This document shows positions 16,544 through 24,669 of a DNA stretch of 33,124 bases, in pieces. The stretch covers positions 1 to 33,124 of the forward strand of contig CAMYNQ010000016.1 of NCBI GenBank assembly GCA_947259785.1. The letters run 5' to 3'. The DNA comes from an uncultured Chromatiaceae bacterium. GTDB taxonomy: Bacteria > Pseudomonadota > Gammaproteobacteria > Tenderiales > Tenderiaceae. Every line of letters begins with the position of its first letter. Positions within the stretch are counted from its first letter, which is position 1. The position numbers and the translations under genes were made by a program. The notes under the pieces are model-generated. The model did not search any database. It was not told the DNA's origin and worked only from the letters and a program-made list of their open reading frames with translations.

Positions 16544-17968
16544 ATGTCCACTAACTCTTTAGAAGAACCGAAATATAATTTCGAAGTAGTTAAGTGGTTT
16601 ACGATTACATCAGTGATTTATCTGGTGGTCGGAACACTACTTGGAACGTTTATCGCTTCACAATTAGCCTACCCTGAACTCAACTTTGACAGCCCATATC
16701 TCAGTTTTGGGCGCTTACGACCACTACACACCAACGCAGTCATCTTCGCCTTTGGCGGCAGTGTGCTCATGGCCACGGCTTACTACATCGTTCAGCGTAC
16801 CTGTAATGTGCGTGTCTGGAGCGATAAGTTGGCCTGGTTTACCTTTGGCGGCTGGAACTTGGTTATTGTCCTGGCAGTCATTACCCTGCCCCTGGGCCTG
16901 ACCTCGGGTAAAGAGTATGCCGAACTGGAATGGCCAATCGACATCCTGATTGCCTTGGTATGGCTGGCGTTCATGTTTAATTTCATCATGACCCTGGCAA
17001 CCCGTAAGTCTTCACATATCTATGTGGCGAACTGGTTTTTCCTTGGCATGATGATCATGATCACCTATCTGCATGTGGGTAACTCCATGGCCATCCCAGT
17101 CAGCATGATGAAGTCCTACTCTGTTTATTCAGGTGTGCAGGATGCCATGGTGCAATGGTGGTACGGCCATAACGCAGTGGGGTACTTCCTGACTGCTGGT
17201 TTCCTCGGCATCATGTACTACTTCGTGCCAAAACAAGCCGAAGCGCCTGTGTTTTCATACCGTTTATCAGTACTGCATTTCTGGGCACTGATGTTTGGTT
17301 ATGCTTGGTTGGGTGCGCATCATCTACATTACACTGCCCTGCCAGACTGGACCGGCTCTTTGGGTGCAGCGGTTTCAATTGCCATGATCATTCCATCTTG
17401 GGGTGGTGCGATCAACGGCATGATGACCCTGTCTGGTGCCTGGCACAAACTGCGTGATGATTACGTACTGCGCTTCTTGATTGTGTCGCTAGCCTTCTAC
17501 GCCATGTCCACCTTTGAAGGTCCGGTCATGTCATTGAAGACGGTTAACGCACTATCTCACTACACAGACTGGACTGTTGGCCACGTACACTCAGGTGCAC
17601 TCGGCTGGGTAGCGATGGTTTCTATCGGTGCGATCTACCACATGGTGACACGTCTGTGGGGCGTTAAGATGTATTCAACCTCACTGATTGGTCTGCACTT
17701 CTGGATGTCTACCATCGGCACAGTTATCTACATCTGCGCCATGTGGGTCTCAGGCATTATGCAAGGTCTGATGTGGAGAGCAACTGATGACTACGGCAAC
17801 TTGATGTACACCTTTGTTGAGTCTGTTGATGCCATGCATCCTTACTACGCACTTCGTGCACTGGGTGGTCTGATCTTCTTCCTGGGTGGCGTCATCATGC
17901 TTTACAACGTCGTCATGACTATTCGTCAGCCTGCTGGTAGTGGTGTTACAGCCACCTCTAAAGCTTGA
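16544..17968 (+). CDS. ccoN: cbb3-type cytochrome c oxidase subunit I (CcoN)
   Basis: The catalytic subunit of the high-affinity cbb3 oxidase, with low-spin heme b and the heme b3-CuB centre. 474 residues from ATG 16544, chosen because GGAG lies five bases upstream; an ATG at 16529 would add five residues and lacks that site. About twelve membrane helices. Histidine ligands are visible: H62 in [11 protein letters not shown]209 in [11 protein letters not shown]259/H260 in [13 protein letters not shown], and H347/H349 in [11 protein letters not shown]. Tyr253, just before the HH pair, fits the helix VII His-Tyr crosslink of cbb3 enzymes. First gene of ccoNOQP. Confidence 0.98.
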   Translation: MSTNSLEEPKYNFEVVKWFTITSVIYLVVGTLLGTFIASQLAYPELNFDSPYLSFGRLRPLHTNAVIFAFGGSVLMATAYYIVQRTCNVRVWSDKLAWFTFGGWNLVIVLAVITLPLGLTSGKEYAELEWPIDILIALVWLAFMFNFIMTLATRKSSHIYVANWFFLGMMIMITYLHVGNSMAIPVSMMKSYSVYSGVQDAMVQWWYGHNAVGYFLTAGFLGIMYYFVPKQAEAPVFSYRLSVLHFWALMFGYAWLGAHHLHYTALPDWTGSLGAAVSIAMIIPSWGGAINGMMTLSGAWHKLRDDYVLRFLIVSLAFYAMSTFEGPVMSLKTVNALSHYTDWTVGHVHSGALGWVAMVSIGAIYHMVTRLWGVKMYSTSLIGLHFWMSTIGTVIYICAMWVSGIMQGLMWRATDDYGNLMYTFVESVDAMHPYYALRALGGLIFFLGGVIMLYNVVMTIRQPAGSGVTATSKA

Positions 17969-17985
17969 TAGAGGGAGATTAGATA

Positions 17986-18630
17986 ATGTCATCATTTCAA
18001 GAGAAAAATGAAAAGAACGTCTGGCTGTTATCCGGAGTACTGGCGATATCATTGCTGGTAGCCGGTGTAGTGGAAATTGTTCCGCTCTACTATCTTCCAG
18101 ACACCATGGAAACGCTAACCAAAGAGGAAGATAACATCCGTCCCTACACAGCACTTGAGTTGGAAGGCCGTGATGTTTACATTCGCGAAGGCTGCTACAC
18201 CTGCCACTCGCAAATGATTCGACCTTTCCGTGATGAGAAAGAGCGTTATGGCCATTACTCACTGGCGGTTGAATCGAAATATGATCATCCCTTCCAGTGG
18301 GGTTCCAAGCGTACCGGTCCTGACCTGGCGCGTGTGGGTGGCAAATACTCTGACGAGTGGCACCGCCAGCATCTGATTGATCCAAAATCTTTGGTTCCTG
18401 AGTCAGTCATGCCGCGCTACCCCTGGTTGGAAACCGACATGGTTGATGCATCAGGCACTGAAGCCAAGATGCGGGCACTGTCAATGGTTGGTGTTCCTTA
18501 CACCGATGCTGACTTTGCCGGGGCTGCCCAGGCGGTACAGGGCAAAACAGAGATGGAAGCTATGATTGCCTACCTGCAAGTACTGGGCACTATGGTTAAC
18601 TTCCAAGAAGGTAAGGACTATCGAAAATGA
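17986..18630 (+). CDS. ccoO: cbb3-type cytochrome c oxidase subunit II (CcoO)
   Basis: A 214-residue membrane-anchored monoheme cytochrome c. The N-terminal helix (about 12-36) is followed by a periplasmic domain with heme motif CYTCH (C70, C73, H74) and the family sequence [18 protein letters not shown]. The axial Met is M142 in VMPRYPWL. It transfers electrons from CcoP or cytochrome c to CcoN. It starts 17 bases after ccoN with GGGAG upstream and overlaps ccoQ by four bases (ATGA). Confidence 0.98.
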   Translation: MSSFQEKNEKNVWLLSGVLAISLLVAGVVEIVPLYYLPDTMETLTKEEDNIRPYTALELEGRDVYIREGCYTCHSQMIRPFRDEKERYGHYSLAVESKYDHPFQWGSKRTGPDLARVGGKYSDEWHRQHLIDPKSLVPESVMPRYPWLETDMVDASGTEAKMRALSMVGVPYTDADFAGAAQAVQGKTEMEAMIAYLQVLGTMVNFQEGKDYRK

Positions 18631-18821
18631 TTAGCGACTACTTTCACAGTGATTGGGCCGCGATGACCGCCACCGACTGGTGGGGACTCTTCGTAACGTT
18701 CGCAATCTTCTTCTGCATGGTTGGACTCTACTACCTGGTGTTCAAACCAAGTAACAAGGCCAAGCTGGAGCAGCATCGCGACTTTGTCCTGAGAGAAGAT
18801 TCACAGAATTGGGAGAAGTAA
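18627..18821 (+). CDS. ccoQ: cbb3-type oxidase small subunit CcoQ
   Basis: 64 residues with one membrane helix (about 19-41, [22 protein letters not shown]) followed by the typical [17 protein letters not shown] basic/charged tail. Position between ccoO and ccoP, with ATGA overlap to ccoO, confirms it. CcoQ stabilises the assembled oxidase, notably the CcoP association. Confidence 0.93.
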   Translation: MISDYFHSDWAAMTATDWWGLFVTFAIFFCMVGLYYLVFKPSNKAKLEQHRDFVLREDSQNWEK

Positions 18822-18823
18822 CC

Positions 18824-19681
18824 ATGAGCAATCATAATAAACCAGGCCAAGCGCCTGATACGGGGCATGAGTGGGATGGCATTAAAGAGTTAACCAACCC
18901 ACCACCCAAATGGTGGACCATCTGTTTTTACCTGAGCTTACTCTGGTGTCTGGTCTATGTTGTCCTCTATCCCGCCATTCCGCTAGTAAACGGGGCAAGC
19001 AAAGGAGTACTCGGCTGGACATCTATTGGCGAGTTAAAAGCAGAGGTTGAAAAATATGACAGTCAGCGTGCCCCTTATATGGCTAAGCTGGAAAAAATGA
19101 GTGCGCAGGAGATCCTGGCTGACCAGGAAATGCTGAACTTTGCCAACTCATATACCAATGCCATATTTGGTGATTATTGTGCCGCCTGTCATGGTCGCAG
19201 CGCACAGGGGGCGGAAGGTCGCTTCCCTAGCCTGCTCGATGATGACTGGCTCTATGGCGGCACGGTCGAAGCTATTGAAGAGACCATCGCCTATGGCCGT
19301 GAAGGCAACATGTTTGCATTCAAGGGAGAAATTCCTGATGCCGACATTGCCAAACTAGCTGACTTTAGCATTGCTCTGTCGCAAGGCAACAAAGGTGATG
19401 CCGCCAGCTGGGCTTTGTATGAAGAAACCGGCTGTGGACAGTGCCATGGTGAAGACGCCAAGGGTAATACCGATGCCGGCTCTGCCAACTTGACAGACAG
19501 CGTCTGGCGCTTTGGTAGTTCACGTGATGAAGTCATCCGCACCATTAGCTCTGGTGTTAACCAGGAAGATGTTGAAGGCTCACACAACGCCATCATGCCT
19601 GCTTTTGATGAGCGTCTGTCTGAAAACGACATCAAGCTACTAACCGTACGTGTCTGGTCACTGGGTGGTGGTCAGAAATAA
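18824..19681 (+). CDS. ccoP: cbb3-type cytochrome c oxidase diheme subunit III (CcoP)
   Basis: 285 residues from ATG 18824, preceded by GGGAGAAG. An in-frame ATG at 18809 overlaps ccoQ and is less likely. FixP_N-type anchor: NPPPKWWTICFYLSLLWCLVYVVLYP (first helices about 30-50). Two cytochrome c domains follow: CAACH (C119, C122, H123) and CGQCH (C204, C207, H208). The second domain ends with NAIMPAF, supplying an axial Met. In the first domain the usual MPA-type Met loop reads GNMFAFKG (M163), with Phe instead of Pro. CcoP accepts electrons from soluble cytochromes. Confidence 0.97.
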   Translation: MSNHNKPGQAPDTGHEWDGIKELTNPPPKWWTICFYLSLLWCLVYVVLYPAIPLVNGASKGVLGWTSIGELKAEVEKYDSQRAPYMAKLEKMSAQEILADQEMLNFANSYTNAIFGDYCAACHGRSAQGAEGRFPSLLDDDWLYGGTVEAIEETIAYGREGNMFAFKGEIPDADIAKLADFSIALSQGNKGDAASWALYEETGCGQCHGEDAKGNTDAGSANLTDSVWRFGSSRDEVIRTISSGVNQEDVEGSHNAIMPAFDERLSENDIKLLTVRVWSLGGGQK

Positions 19682-19690
19682 ACCTCAGCC

Positions 19691-19714
19691 TGGTCAGGGG
19701 GCAACCCCTGACCA
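19691..19714 (+). other. Perfect 10-bp hairpin with GCAA tetraloop between ccoP and a small gene
   Basis: TGGTCAGGGG (19691-19700), GCAA, CCCCTGACCA (19705-19714). The loop is a GNRA type, which makes it very stable as RNA. There is no T-run after it, so a processing or mRNA-stabilising element setting ccoNOQP levels against the downstream gene is more likely than a full terminator. Confidence 0.6.
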
Positions 19715-19741
19715 AACCCCAGAATATATCAGGAGGTAAAA

Positions 19742-19852
19742 ATGGATAGTGTTGCAATTGGAGCGATTCTTACCGTAGTCGGCTCTGTCATCGTATTCGG
19801 CTTTCTTGCGTTGAAAATACGCAATTTGATGAATCAAAAACCAGACGAATAG
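19742..19852 (+). CDS. 36-aa single-helix membrane peptide after ccoP (CcoM-like candidate)
   Basis: The ORF reads MDSVAIGAILTVVGSVIVF, then GFLALKIRNLMNQKPDE. The N-terminus is short; one membrane helix spans about residues 4-24, and the tail is basic then acidic. AGGAGG at 19731-19736 is five bases from the ATG, one of the best ribosome sites in the window, which makes this very likely a real gene. In Pseudomonas stutzeri a ~36-residue single-helix peptide, CcoM, is a structural cbb3 subunit. Size, topology and position suggest a similar role, but I cannot claim sequence homology. It is too short for normal gene calling. Confidence 0.7.
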   Translation: MDSVAIGAILTVVGSVIVFGFLALKIRNLMNQKPDE

Positions 19853-19871
19853 TTTTTTTATTTTCTATATG

Positions 19872-19890
19872 ACGGGGGCCCTGCCCCCGT
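19872..19890 (+). terminator. Hairpin after the small cco-linked gene (probable terminator)
   Basis: ACGGGGGC (19872-19879) and GCCCCCGT (19883-19890) form an 8-bp stem with a three-base loop, 20 bases after the stop of the 36-aa gene. The T-run lies before, not after, the stem, so termination strength is uncertain. Confidence 0.5.
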
Positions 19891-20014
19891 TAATAGTATC
19901 CAGCGAAAACAAGCATTCAAAATACATCTATATTGATATAATATTTTATTAAGTCACATTAATAGGTACCTCGCAGACATTCCACTCACCTGCTCAAGCA
20001 TAAGAAATCTGGCC

Positions 20015-21427
20015 ATGGATAAAAACTCAGAAAAAATAAACCAACAAAATGTCCAGAAAGTTTACGATGAAGTGGCCTATGTTCACATCAACACTGGTGG
20101 CGAAACCATCCATGCCAAACGCATGCCTGGCCGTTTCAGGACACTCAAATGGATCACCATGTCGACCTGGCTGGTCTTCTTCTTCGGCCCTTATATCCGC
20201 TGGAATGGTAACCAGGCTATATTATTAGATATACCTAACCGCCAGTTTCATATGTTCTCACTCACCATCCATCCGCAAGATGTATGGTTGTTATCGCTGA
20301 TTCTAATTCTCATGGCGATGGTGCTATTCGGCGTCACCGCCATAGCCGGCCGTGTCTTCTGTGGTTACTTTTGCTTTCAAACTATCTGGACCGATATCTT
20401 CACCTGGATTGAAGAAAAAATAGAAGGCAATCCAGCCCAACGCCGCAAGCTGGATAAAGCCGCACTAAATTTTGACAAGGCCAGGAAAAAGATTATAAAA
20501 CACAGCCTCTGGTTGGCCATTTCAGTGCTAACCGGTGTCACCTTTGCCGCCTATTTCACTGATGCCTTTCAGCTCTGGCATGACTACTTCACACTGCAAG
20601 CCAACATGATCGCCTATATCGTGTTGGGACTGTTTATCCTCGGCACCTATTTTCTGGCCGGCTACCTGCGTGAACAGACCTGCTTCTGGCTTTGCCCCTA
20701 CGCCCGTATTCAGGGAGTGATGTATGACAAAGACACCATCCTGCCCACCTATGACCTGAATCGTGGTGAACCACGAGGCAAACTCAAAGCAGACAGCAAC
20801 ACTGGTGACTGCATCGACTGCCGCATGTGTGTCGCCGTCTGCCCCACAGGCATAGATATTCGCGACGGCCAGCAGGAAGGTTGCATCACCTGTGGTTTGT
20901 GCCTGGATGCTTGCGACAGCATCATGGAGAAAGTCGATCGTCCCACCGGATTGATTCGTTACGCCTCATACAAAGAGATGGCAGGCAGCATCATCCCACC
21001 TCTGTTTAAACGACCACGGGTGATTGTCTACATCAGCATCATGCTGCTTTCTTTATCGGGCATTATTTACGGCCTCGGCAACATTGCCGCCGTCGACTGG
21101 CACATCCTTCATCAACGCCAACCACTCTTCACCATGATGTCTGATGGCACGGTACAAAATAAATACACCTTCAAGATCCTCAACAAGACTAAGGCAGATA
21201 TGAACGTCAGCATCACCACTGAAGGGCTTGACGATGTCACGTTAACAGGTCTTTCAGAAAGCATGGTTTTAAAGGCTGACAAACTGGTGCCCTTCAGCGT
21301 CTTCCTGCGTACCGATCCTGCTACTCTGGCAGAAGAACGCACCACGATTAGCTTTGTCATGAAGAACCTGGATCAACCCGACATGGTATTCAGGACCGAT
21401 AGCGTCGTGATCAGGCCAGCACGCTAA
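20015..21427 (+). CDS. ccoG: Cytochrome c oxidase accessory protein CcoG (FixG/RdxA)
   Basis: 470 residues. Several membrane helices (about 44-60, 88-112, 163-182, 196-217), with membrane-side cysteines in VFCGYFCFQTIW and CFWLCPYARIQG. A dicluster ferredoxin follows with CIDCRMCVAVCP (266-276) and CITCGLCLDAC (290-300). The C-terminal FixG immunoglobulin-like domain lies on the periplasmic side. CcoG has been linked to reducing copper for cbb3 assembly. The 160-base gap before it contains no further gene. It leads a compact run of genes to 23659. Confidence 0.97.
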   Translation: MDKNSEKINQQNVQKVYDEVAYVHINTGGETIHAKRMPGRFRTLKWITMSTWLVFFFGPYIRWNGNQAILLDIPNRQFHMFSLTIHPQDVWLLSLILILMAMVLFGVTAIAGRVFCGYFCFQTIWTDIFTWIEEKIEGNPAQRRKLDKAALNFDKARKKIIKHSLWLAISVLTGVTFAAYFTDAFQLWHDYFTLQANMIAYIVLGLFILGTYFLAGYLREQTCFWLCPYARIQGVMYDKDTILPTYDLNRGEPRGKLKADSNTGDCIDCRMCVAVCPTGIDIRDGQQEGCITCGLCLDACDSIMEKVDRPTGLIRYASYKEMAGSIIPPLFKRPRVIVYISIMLLSLSGIIYGLGNIAAVDWHILHQRQPLFTMMSDGTVQNKYTFKILNKTKADMNVSITTEGLDDVTLTGLSESMVLKADKLVPFSVFLRTDPATLAEERTTISFVMKNLDQPDMVFRTDSVVIRPAR

Positions 21428-21457
21428 AGGCAACAAACCAGGCTGGAATAAAATCAT

Positions 21458-22135
21458 ATGAATAATAAAATAAAACTGCTTTACGTCATCCTGATAGCGC
21501 TTGTTTTCTTCACCCTTTGGCCCAGTGAAAAAACCAATCATGAAAGACAATCAGGCATCAAAGTCTGGAATGCTCACATTGATAATAATGGTCAACTGAA
21601 TGTACTCGACGTGGTGCTTGGCAAGTCGACCCTTAAACAGGCTGAAACGATCTTACGCAGCCAAAGTGAACGCGCCCTGTTCATCAAGCTAACAGATGAA
21701 GAGCTGCAGGATGAAACACTCGAGGCCTACTTCCCTACCTCGCCGGATCGCTCCAAGCTAATCATCGAACTTGATGCACCCGCCGATTTGCTCGAACGGA
21801 TCAAAAAACAGGCTTACAAAACCATGGTTTTCCCATCGGGCAATGCCAAGGTTGAGATCTCCCCTGCGGACATGCCCGATATAGAACAACTGCTGGCCAA
21901 ATCCATCACCTATATCCCTCCTGTCAAGCTGGAGGTGGATGTCATCGAGAAACAGTTTGGTAAAGCCGAGCAACAGATTCGCGATGTCGATGGCAATCTG
22001 CATTTGCTCTACCCTGCTCTGGGCCTGGATGCTGTCTTACCAGCATCTGACAAAAACATGTTTCAGTTTGTGCCACCAGAACAATTTAATCGCCTGACCA
22101 GGCTGATCAACACAAGCACCACAGCTGAACAATGA
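21458..22135 (+). CDS. Membrane-anchored periplasmic protein of unknown function in cbb3 assembly cluster
   Basis: 225 residues. An N-terminal signal anchor (about 5-21, KLLYVILIALVFFTLWP) precedes a periplasmic domain. I recognise no assigned family. Two segments look like a weak internal repeat: LDVVLGKSTLKQAETILRS (about 49-67), and VIEKQFGKAEQQIRDVDG leading into LLYPALGLDAVL (~165-195). The second recalls the BamE/SmpA-like pattern of lG-x-P-stem then GLxVVL, but this is only visual similarity. No cysteine or heme motif. It lies 30 bases after ccoG and overlaps the next gene by ATGA, so it is co-translated with a TauE/SafE-like protein. An oxidase-maturation role is inferred. Confidence 0.85.
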   Translation: MNNKIKLLYVILIALVFFTLWPSEKTNHERQSGIKVWNAHIDNNGQLNVLDVVLGKSTLKQAETILRSQSERALFIKLTDEELQDETLEAYFPTSPDRSKLIIELDAPADLLERIKKQAYKTMVFPSGNAKVEISPADMPDIEQLLAKSITYIPPVKLEVDVIEKQFGKAEQQIRDVDGNLHLLYPALGLDAVLPASDKNMFQFVPPEQFNRLTRLINTSTTAEQ

Positions 22136-22911
22136 CCGAACTGATCGCCGCCAGTTTTGCGATCGGTTTTCTCGGCAGCCTGCACTGCGTCGGCATGTGC
22201 GGCGGCCTGGTCAGTGCCATGACCATGACCCGCAGCAACACCTGGTGGCCCGGTGTCATCGCCTATCAACTGGGACGCATCACCACCTATACCGCACTTG
22301 GCCTGATCGCCGGCCTGATCGGCAGCCTGTTTGCCAACGATGGTTGGCTTAACCAGGCCCAAAATCTGCTCAGCATCGTCGCCGGGCTGTTGATCATCAC
22401 CCTGGCATTGCACATCGCTGGCTGGCTGCCTGATCCCTTCTCACGCTTGAGCAAACGCATTTCAGAGCTCACCGGCATGGCCAGTTTCATCAAAGCTGCC
22501 GCCACACAAGACTCAACCACACCCTGGTACAGTGTTGGCCTGCTCAACGGCCTGCTGCCCTGCGGCCTGGTCTATGCCGGTATCGGCCTCAGCCTGACCA
22601 CACACGCCGCCTGGCAGGGTGCAATGGCCATGTTCAGCTTTGGCCTTGGCACGGTGCCGGCCATGCTGGCTGTCCCGGCGCTGATGCGCGCCATCAGTCC
22701 GACCATGCGCAGCCGCCTACTCAAGGTGGGTGCCCTGCTACTGATTGTCATTGGCGCCATCACCCTTGCGCGAGGCACGGCCATCGGCCAACATGAACAC
22801 GGCGATCACAAACAGCAACACCACAACCTGAATATGGATGACATATCAGCACTTGATGCAGATAGCTTTTGCCTGACAAAACCAACAGTGCTCAACCAGA
22901 CCATAGATTAA
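22132..22911 (+). CDS. TauE/SafE-like (COG2836 type) membrane protein
   Basis: 259 residues with about six membrane helices in two similar halves, each beginning with a Cys/Gly/Pro motif: SLHCVGMCGG (17-26) and GLLPCGLVY (144-152). This is the sulfite-exporter TauE/SafE family subgroup often found next to cbb3 oxidase assembly genes. Some members are annotated as heavy-metal transport proteins. The C-terminal tail is His-rich (GQHEHGDHKQQHH), consistent with metal handling. The substrate is unknown; copper is a reasonable hypothesis given ccoI and ccoG nearby. It overlaps the previous gene by four bases. Confidence 0.88.
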   Translation: MTELIAASFAIGFLGSLHCVGMCGGLVSAMTMTRSNTWWPGVIAYQLGRITTYTALGLIAGLIGSLFANDGWLNQAQNLLSIVAGLLIITLALHIAGWLPDPFSRLSKRISELTGMASFIKAAATQDSTTPWYSVGLLNGLLPCGLVYAGIGLSLTTHAAWQGAMAMFSFGLGTVPAMLAVPALMRAISPTMRSRLLKVGALLLIVIGAITLARGTAIGQHEHGDHKQQHHNLNMDDISALDADSFCLTKPTVLNQTID

Positions 22912-22938
22912 AAGGAATAGCGACACACCAGCCCTATC

Positions 22939-23523
22939 ATGAGCAACCAACCACAGGACGGTACATGGCAGCCCTTCCAGGAGCATATCTACGCTGCTGT
23001 CTTCGTCCATGAAAACCAGGCTGTCCGCACTATCGAATATCTCATCCAGAACGACTTCTTGATGGACAGAATCTCCATCCTCGGTCGTTGCCTGTCCAAA
23101 GGTGATGACGTGCTCGGCATCTACTATCCCTCGCCCAAGCAGCGCATGAAGGTCTGGGGCATACGTGGAGTACTTATTGGTGCCTTGTGGGGACTGATTG
23201 CCAGCCTCATCAGCATGGTCGGCTCACTCGAAGGCAGTCAGCAGGTAGGACTGATTCAAACTTTTATATGGACCATGAGCTACAGCGCCATTGTTGGTGG
23301 TGTCATGGCTGCCGCCGCGGCCTTTTCGCAAATTGCCAACATGTTGCACCGCATGGGCATCCCGCAAGACCAACTCAAACAACTGGAAGCCGCCATCAAG
23401 GCCGATAAATACGTCATACTGTTGCTCGGCTCACGCGAAGAGCTAGAACCCTTTCGTTATAGAATTGAGCACAGTGGCGCAGAGCTATTTCTGGAATTCG
23501 CCAAGGACAAGCTGGAACTATAA
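22939..23523 (+). CDS. Membrane protein with general-stress 17M-like N-terminal domain
   Basis: 194 residues. The N-terminal ~55 residues (YAAVFVHENQAVRTIEYLIQNDFLMDRISILGR) match the alternating pattern of general stress protein 17M/YflT-like domains. Two Gly/Ala-rich membrane segments follow (about 76-96 and 110-135, GVLIGALWGLIASLISM and SAIVGGVMAAAAAF). A soluble C-terminal part is similar to the tail of DUF1269-type proteins (LEAAIKADKYVILLLGSREELEPF). It lies 27 bases after the TauE/SafE-like gene and one base before the next small gene. A stress-linked envelope role is inferred; no specific function is known. Confidence 0.75.
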   Translation: MSNQPQDGTWQPFQEHIYAAVFVHENQAVRTIEYLIQNDFLMDRISILGRCLSKGDDVLGIYYPSPKQRMKVWGIRGVLIGALWGLIASLISMVGSLEGSQQVGLIQTFIWTMSYSAIVGGVMAAAAAFSQIANMLHRMGIPQDQLKQLEAAIKADKYVILLLGSREELEPFRYRIEHSGAELFLEFAKDKLEL

Positions 23524-23524
23524 A

Positions 23525-23659
23525 ATGGACAATGTAATGTGGGCGATTGCCCTATTAGAACTTGGCTTACTAGCCCTGGTGGTTGGGATTGTGGTCTGGG
23601 CAATCCGTAAAAAGAAGCCTGAGACATCGATTCCCAACGATAAGACAGACCCAGATTAG
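23525..23659 (+). CDS. 44-aa single-helix membrane peptide
   Basis: MDNVMWAIALLELGLLALV starts a single membrane helix (about 5-27), followed by a basic RKKK stop-transfer and a polar tail ending DKTDPD. The ATG is one base after the previous stop, indicating translational coupling; no independent strong ribosome site is seen. An upstream in-frame ATG at 23465 would overlap the previous gene and is less likely. It resembles CcoS/CcoQ in size and topology, but CcoS is encoded elsewhere in this window, so this is a separate peptide of unknown role. Confidence 0.65.
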   Translation: MDNVMWAIALLELGLLALVVGIVVWAIRKKKPETSIPNDKTDPD

Positions 23660-23742
23660 GACTTAATTCCGACCTATCACTGCTAATTAGTTATGCCCCG
23701 CACTACCACTTTTCTTAAGTTTTTTCAGTCAAATCAGGCCAA

Positions 23743-23770
23743 AAACAAATAAATTAGTCAATATTTGTTT
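23743..23770. repeat. 9-bp AT-rich inverted repeat upstream of coiled-coil gene promoter
   Basis: AAACAAATA (23743-23751) and TATTTGTTT (23762-23770) with a 10-base spacer. The arms are about two helical turns apart, just upstream of the putative promoter, and could be a regulator site. Confidence 0.4.
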
Positions 23771-23790
23771 ATTTATCATAGAAGAAGGCA

Positions 23791-23818
23791 TTAACTTAGC
23801 ACGGTTTTAAGATATAAT
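23791..23818 (+). promoter_or_regulatory. Putative promoter of the coiled-coil protein gene
   Basis: A perfect -10 TATAAT is at 23813-23818, with a weak -35 (TTAACT, 23791-23796, 16-base spacer). The GTG start with GGAGAG lies ~45 bases downstream. This suggests the coiled-coil gene is transcribed separately from the ccoG run. Confidence 0.55.
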
Positions 23819-23863
23819 GCCCCTCTCAAAAATACACCCCCCCGAAGAATTTAGGAGAGATAT

Positions 23864-24586
23864 GTGGATCAAGCGGAACTAGAGCTTCAGTTAAAGGTTT
23901 GGAAAGACCTAGCAATAAGTAAACAAATTTTGATGAGCGCAGCGACTGACGCCCTTGGCTTAGATCCCGATTGCACTCCTGAAAAGCTCAAGGAAGCGCT
24001 TGATAAGACCATCAAACAGGGCATTAATGCCGACATTATCGTTAGCGAAGCTCGCGAAAAAGCTAACCAGGCTGAAGCGGTTATGGAAAAGAAAATGGCC
24101 GCCAATGACAAGGCCCTTGCTGCTGCCGAGGCAATCAAAGCTGGCGCCATGGCTTCGCAACAAAAATCAGAGCAAGACATGGCTGTAGAACGTGCTGCTC
24201 ACATCCAGGAAATGAAAAAAATCAAGGCTCAGATTTCTGACAAAGAAAGCGCCCTTAAGGCTGTCAAAAAAGCTTTGGGGGATTCGCCTGAGAATGTACT
24301 CAAAAAACTCAAGACACTTAAAAAGCAAAAAGATGACGAAGCCGCTACCCGTAAATTGGTAGAGGCCAGTGTTACCACCCTGCGTAAAGAAAAACGTAAA
24401 CTTGAGCAGAGTGTCACCGAGATGAAGGACGCGCTTGAAAATGGTAAGAAGCTGGCTGAGCAATACCGTGAACTGCATGCCAAAGCGAGCGAAGAAATGT
24501 CTGACATCGCGGCAATGGACGAGTCATTACTGGAAAGCATAGAAAAGGCCGTCGAAGCAGCTGAAAAGATATTATCTGCCGCTTAA
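23864..24586 (+). CDS. Cytoplasmic coiled-coil protein of unknown function
   Basis: 240 residues from GTG 23864, with GGAGAG close upstream. Residues ~55-240 are almost entirely charged, Ala/Lys/Glu-rich heptad-like helix (EAREKANQAEAVMEKKM, then KKIKAQISDKESALKAVKKAL). A short N-terminal section (1-50) may be globular. No signal peptide, membrane helix or cysteine. There is no family I can name. It is flanked by its own promoter and a bidirectional terminator, and is not obviously part of the oxidase operon. A structural or scaffold role is possible. Confidence 0.85.
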   Translation: MDQAELELQLKVWKDLAISKQILMSAATDALGLDPDCTPEKLKEALDKTIKQGINADIIVSEAREKANQAEAVMEKKMAANDKALAAAEAIKAGAMASQQKSEQDMAVERAAHIQEMKKIKAQISDKESALKAVKKALGDSPENVLKKLKTLKKQKDDEAATRKLVEASVTTLRKEKRKLEQSVTEMKDALENGKKLAEQYRELHAKASEEMSDIAAMDESLLESIEKAVEAAEKILSAA

Positions 24587-24604
24587 TTCTAAATTTATAT
24601 AAAT

Positions 24605-24633
24605 AAAAAAGGCAGCTATAAGCTGCCTTTTTT
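24605..24633. terminator. Bidirectional terminator between the coiled-coil gene and the ccoHIS operon
   Basis: GGCAGCT (24611-24617) and AGCTGCC (24621-24627) around ATA, flanked by six A and six T. It lies between convergent genes, so it serves both. Confidence 0.9.
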
Positions 24634-24669
24634 ATTTTCTGCCCTAACATCATAATCAATAATAGCCTA

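Noticed and set aside
17750-18385. Long minus-strand ORF (211 codons) opposite ccoN/ccoO
   Set aside because: It overlaps two certain genes with conserved heme motifs, its translation is low-complexity His/Ser/Arg-rich, and it has no ribosome site. It is a shadow.
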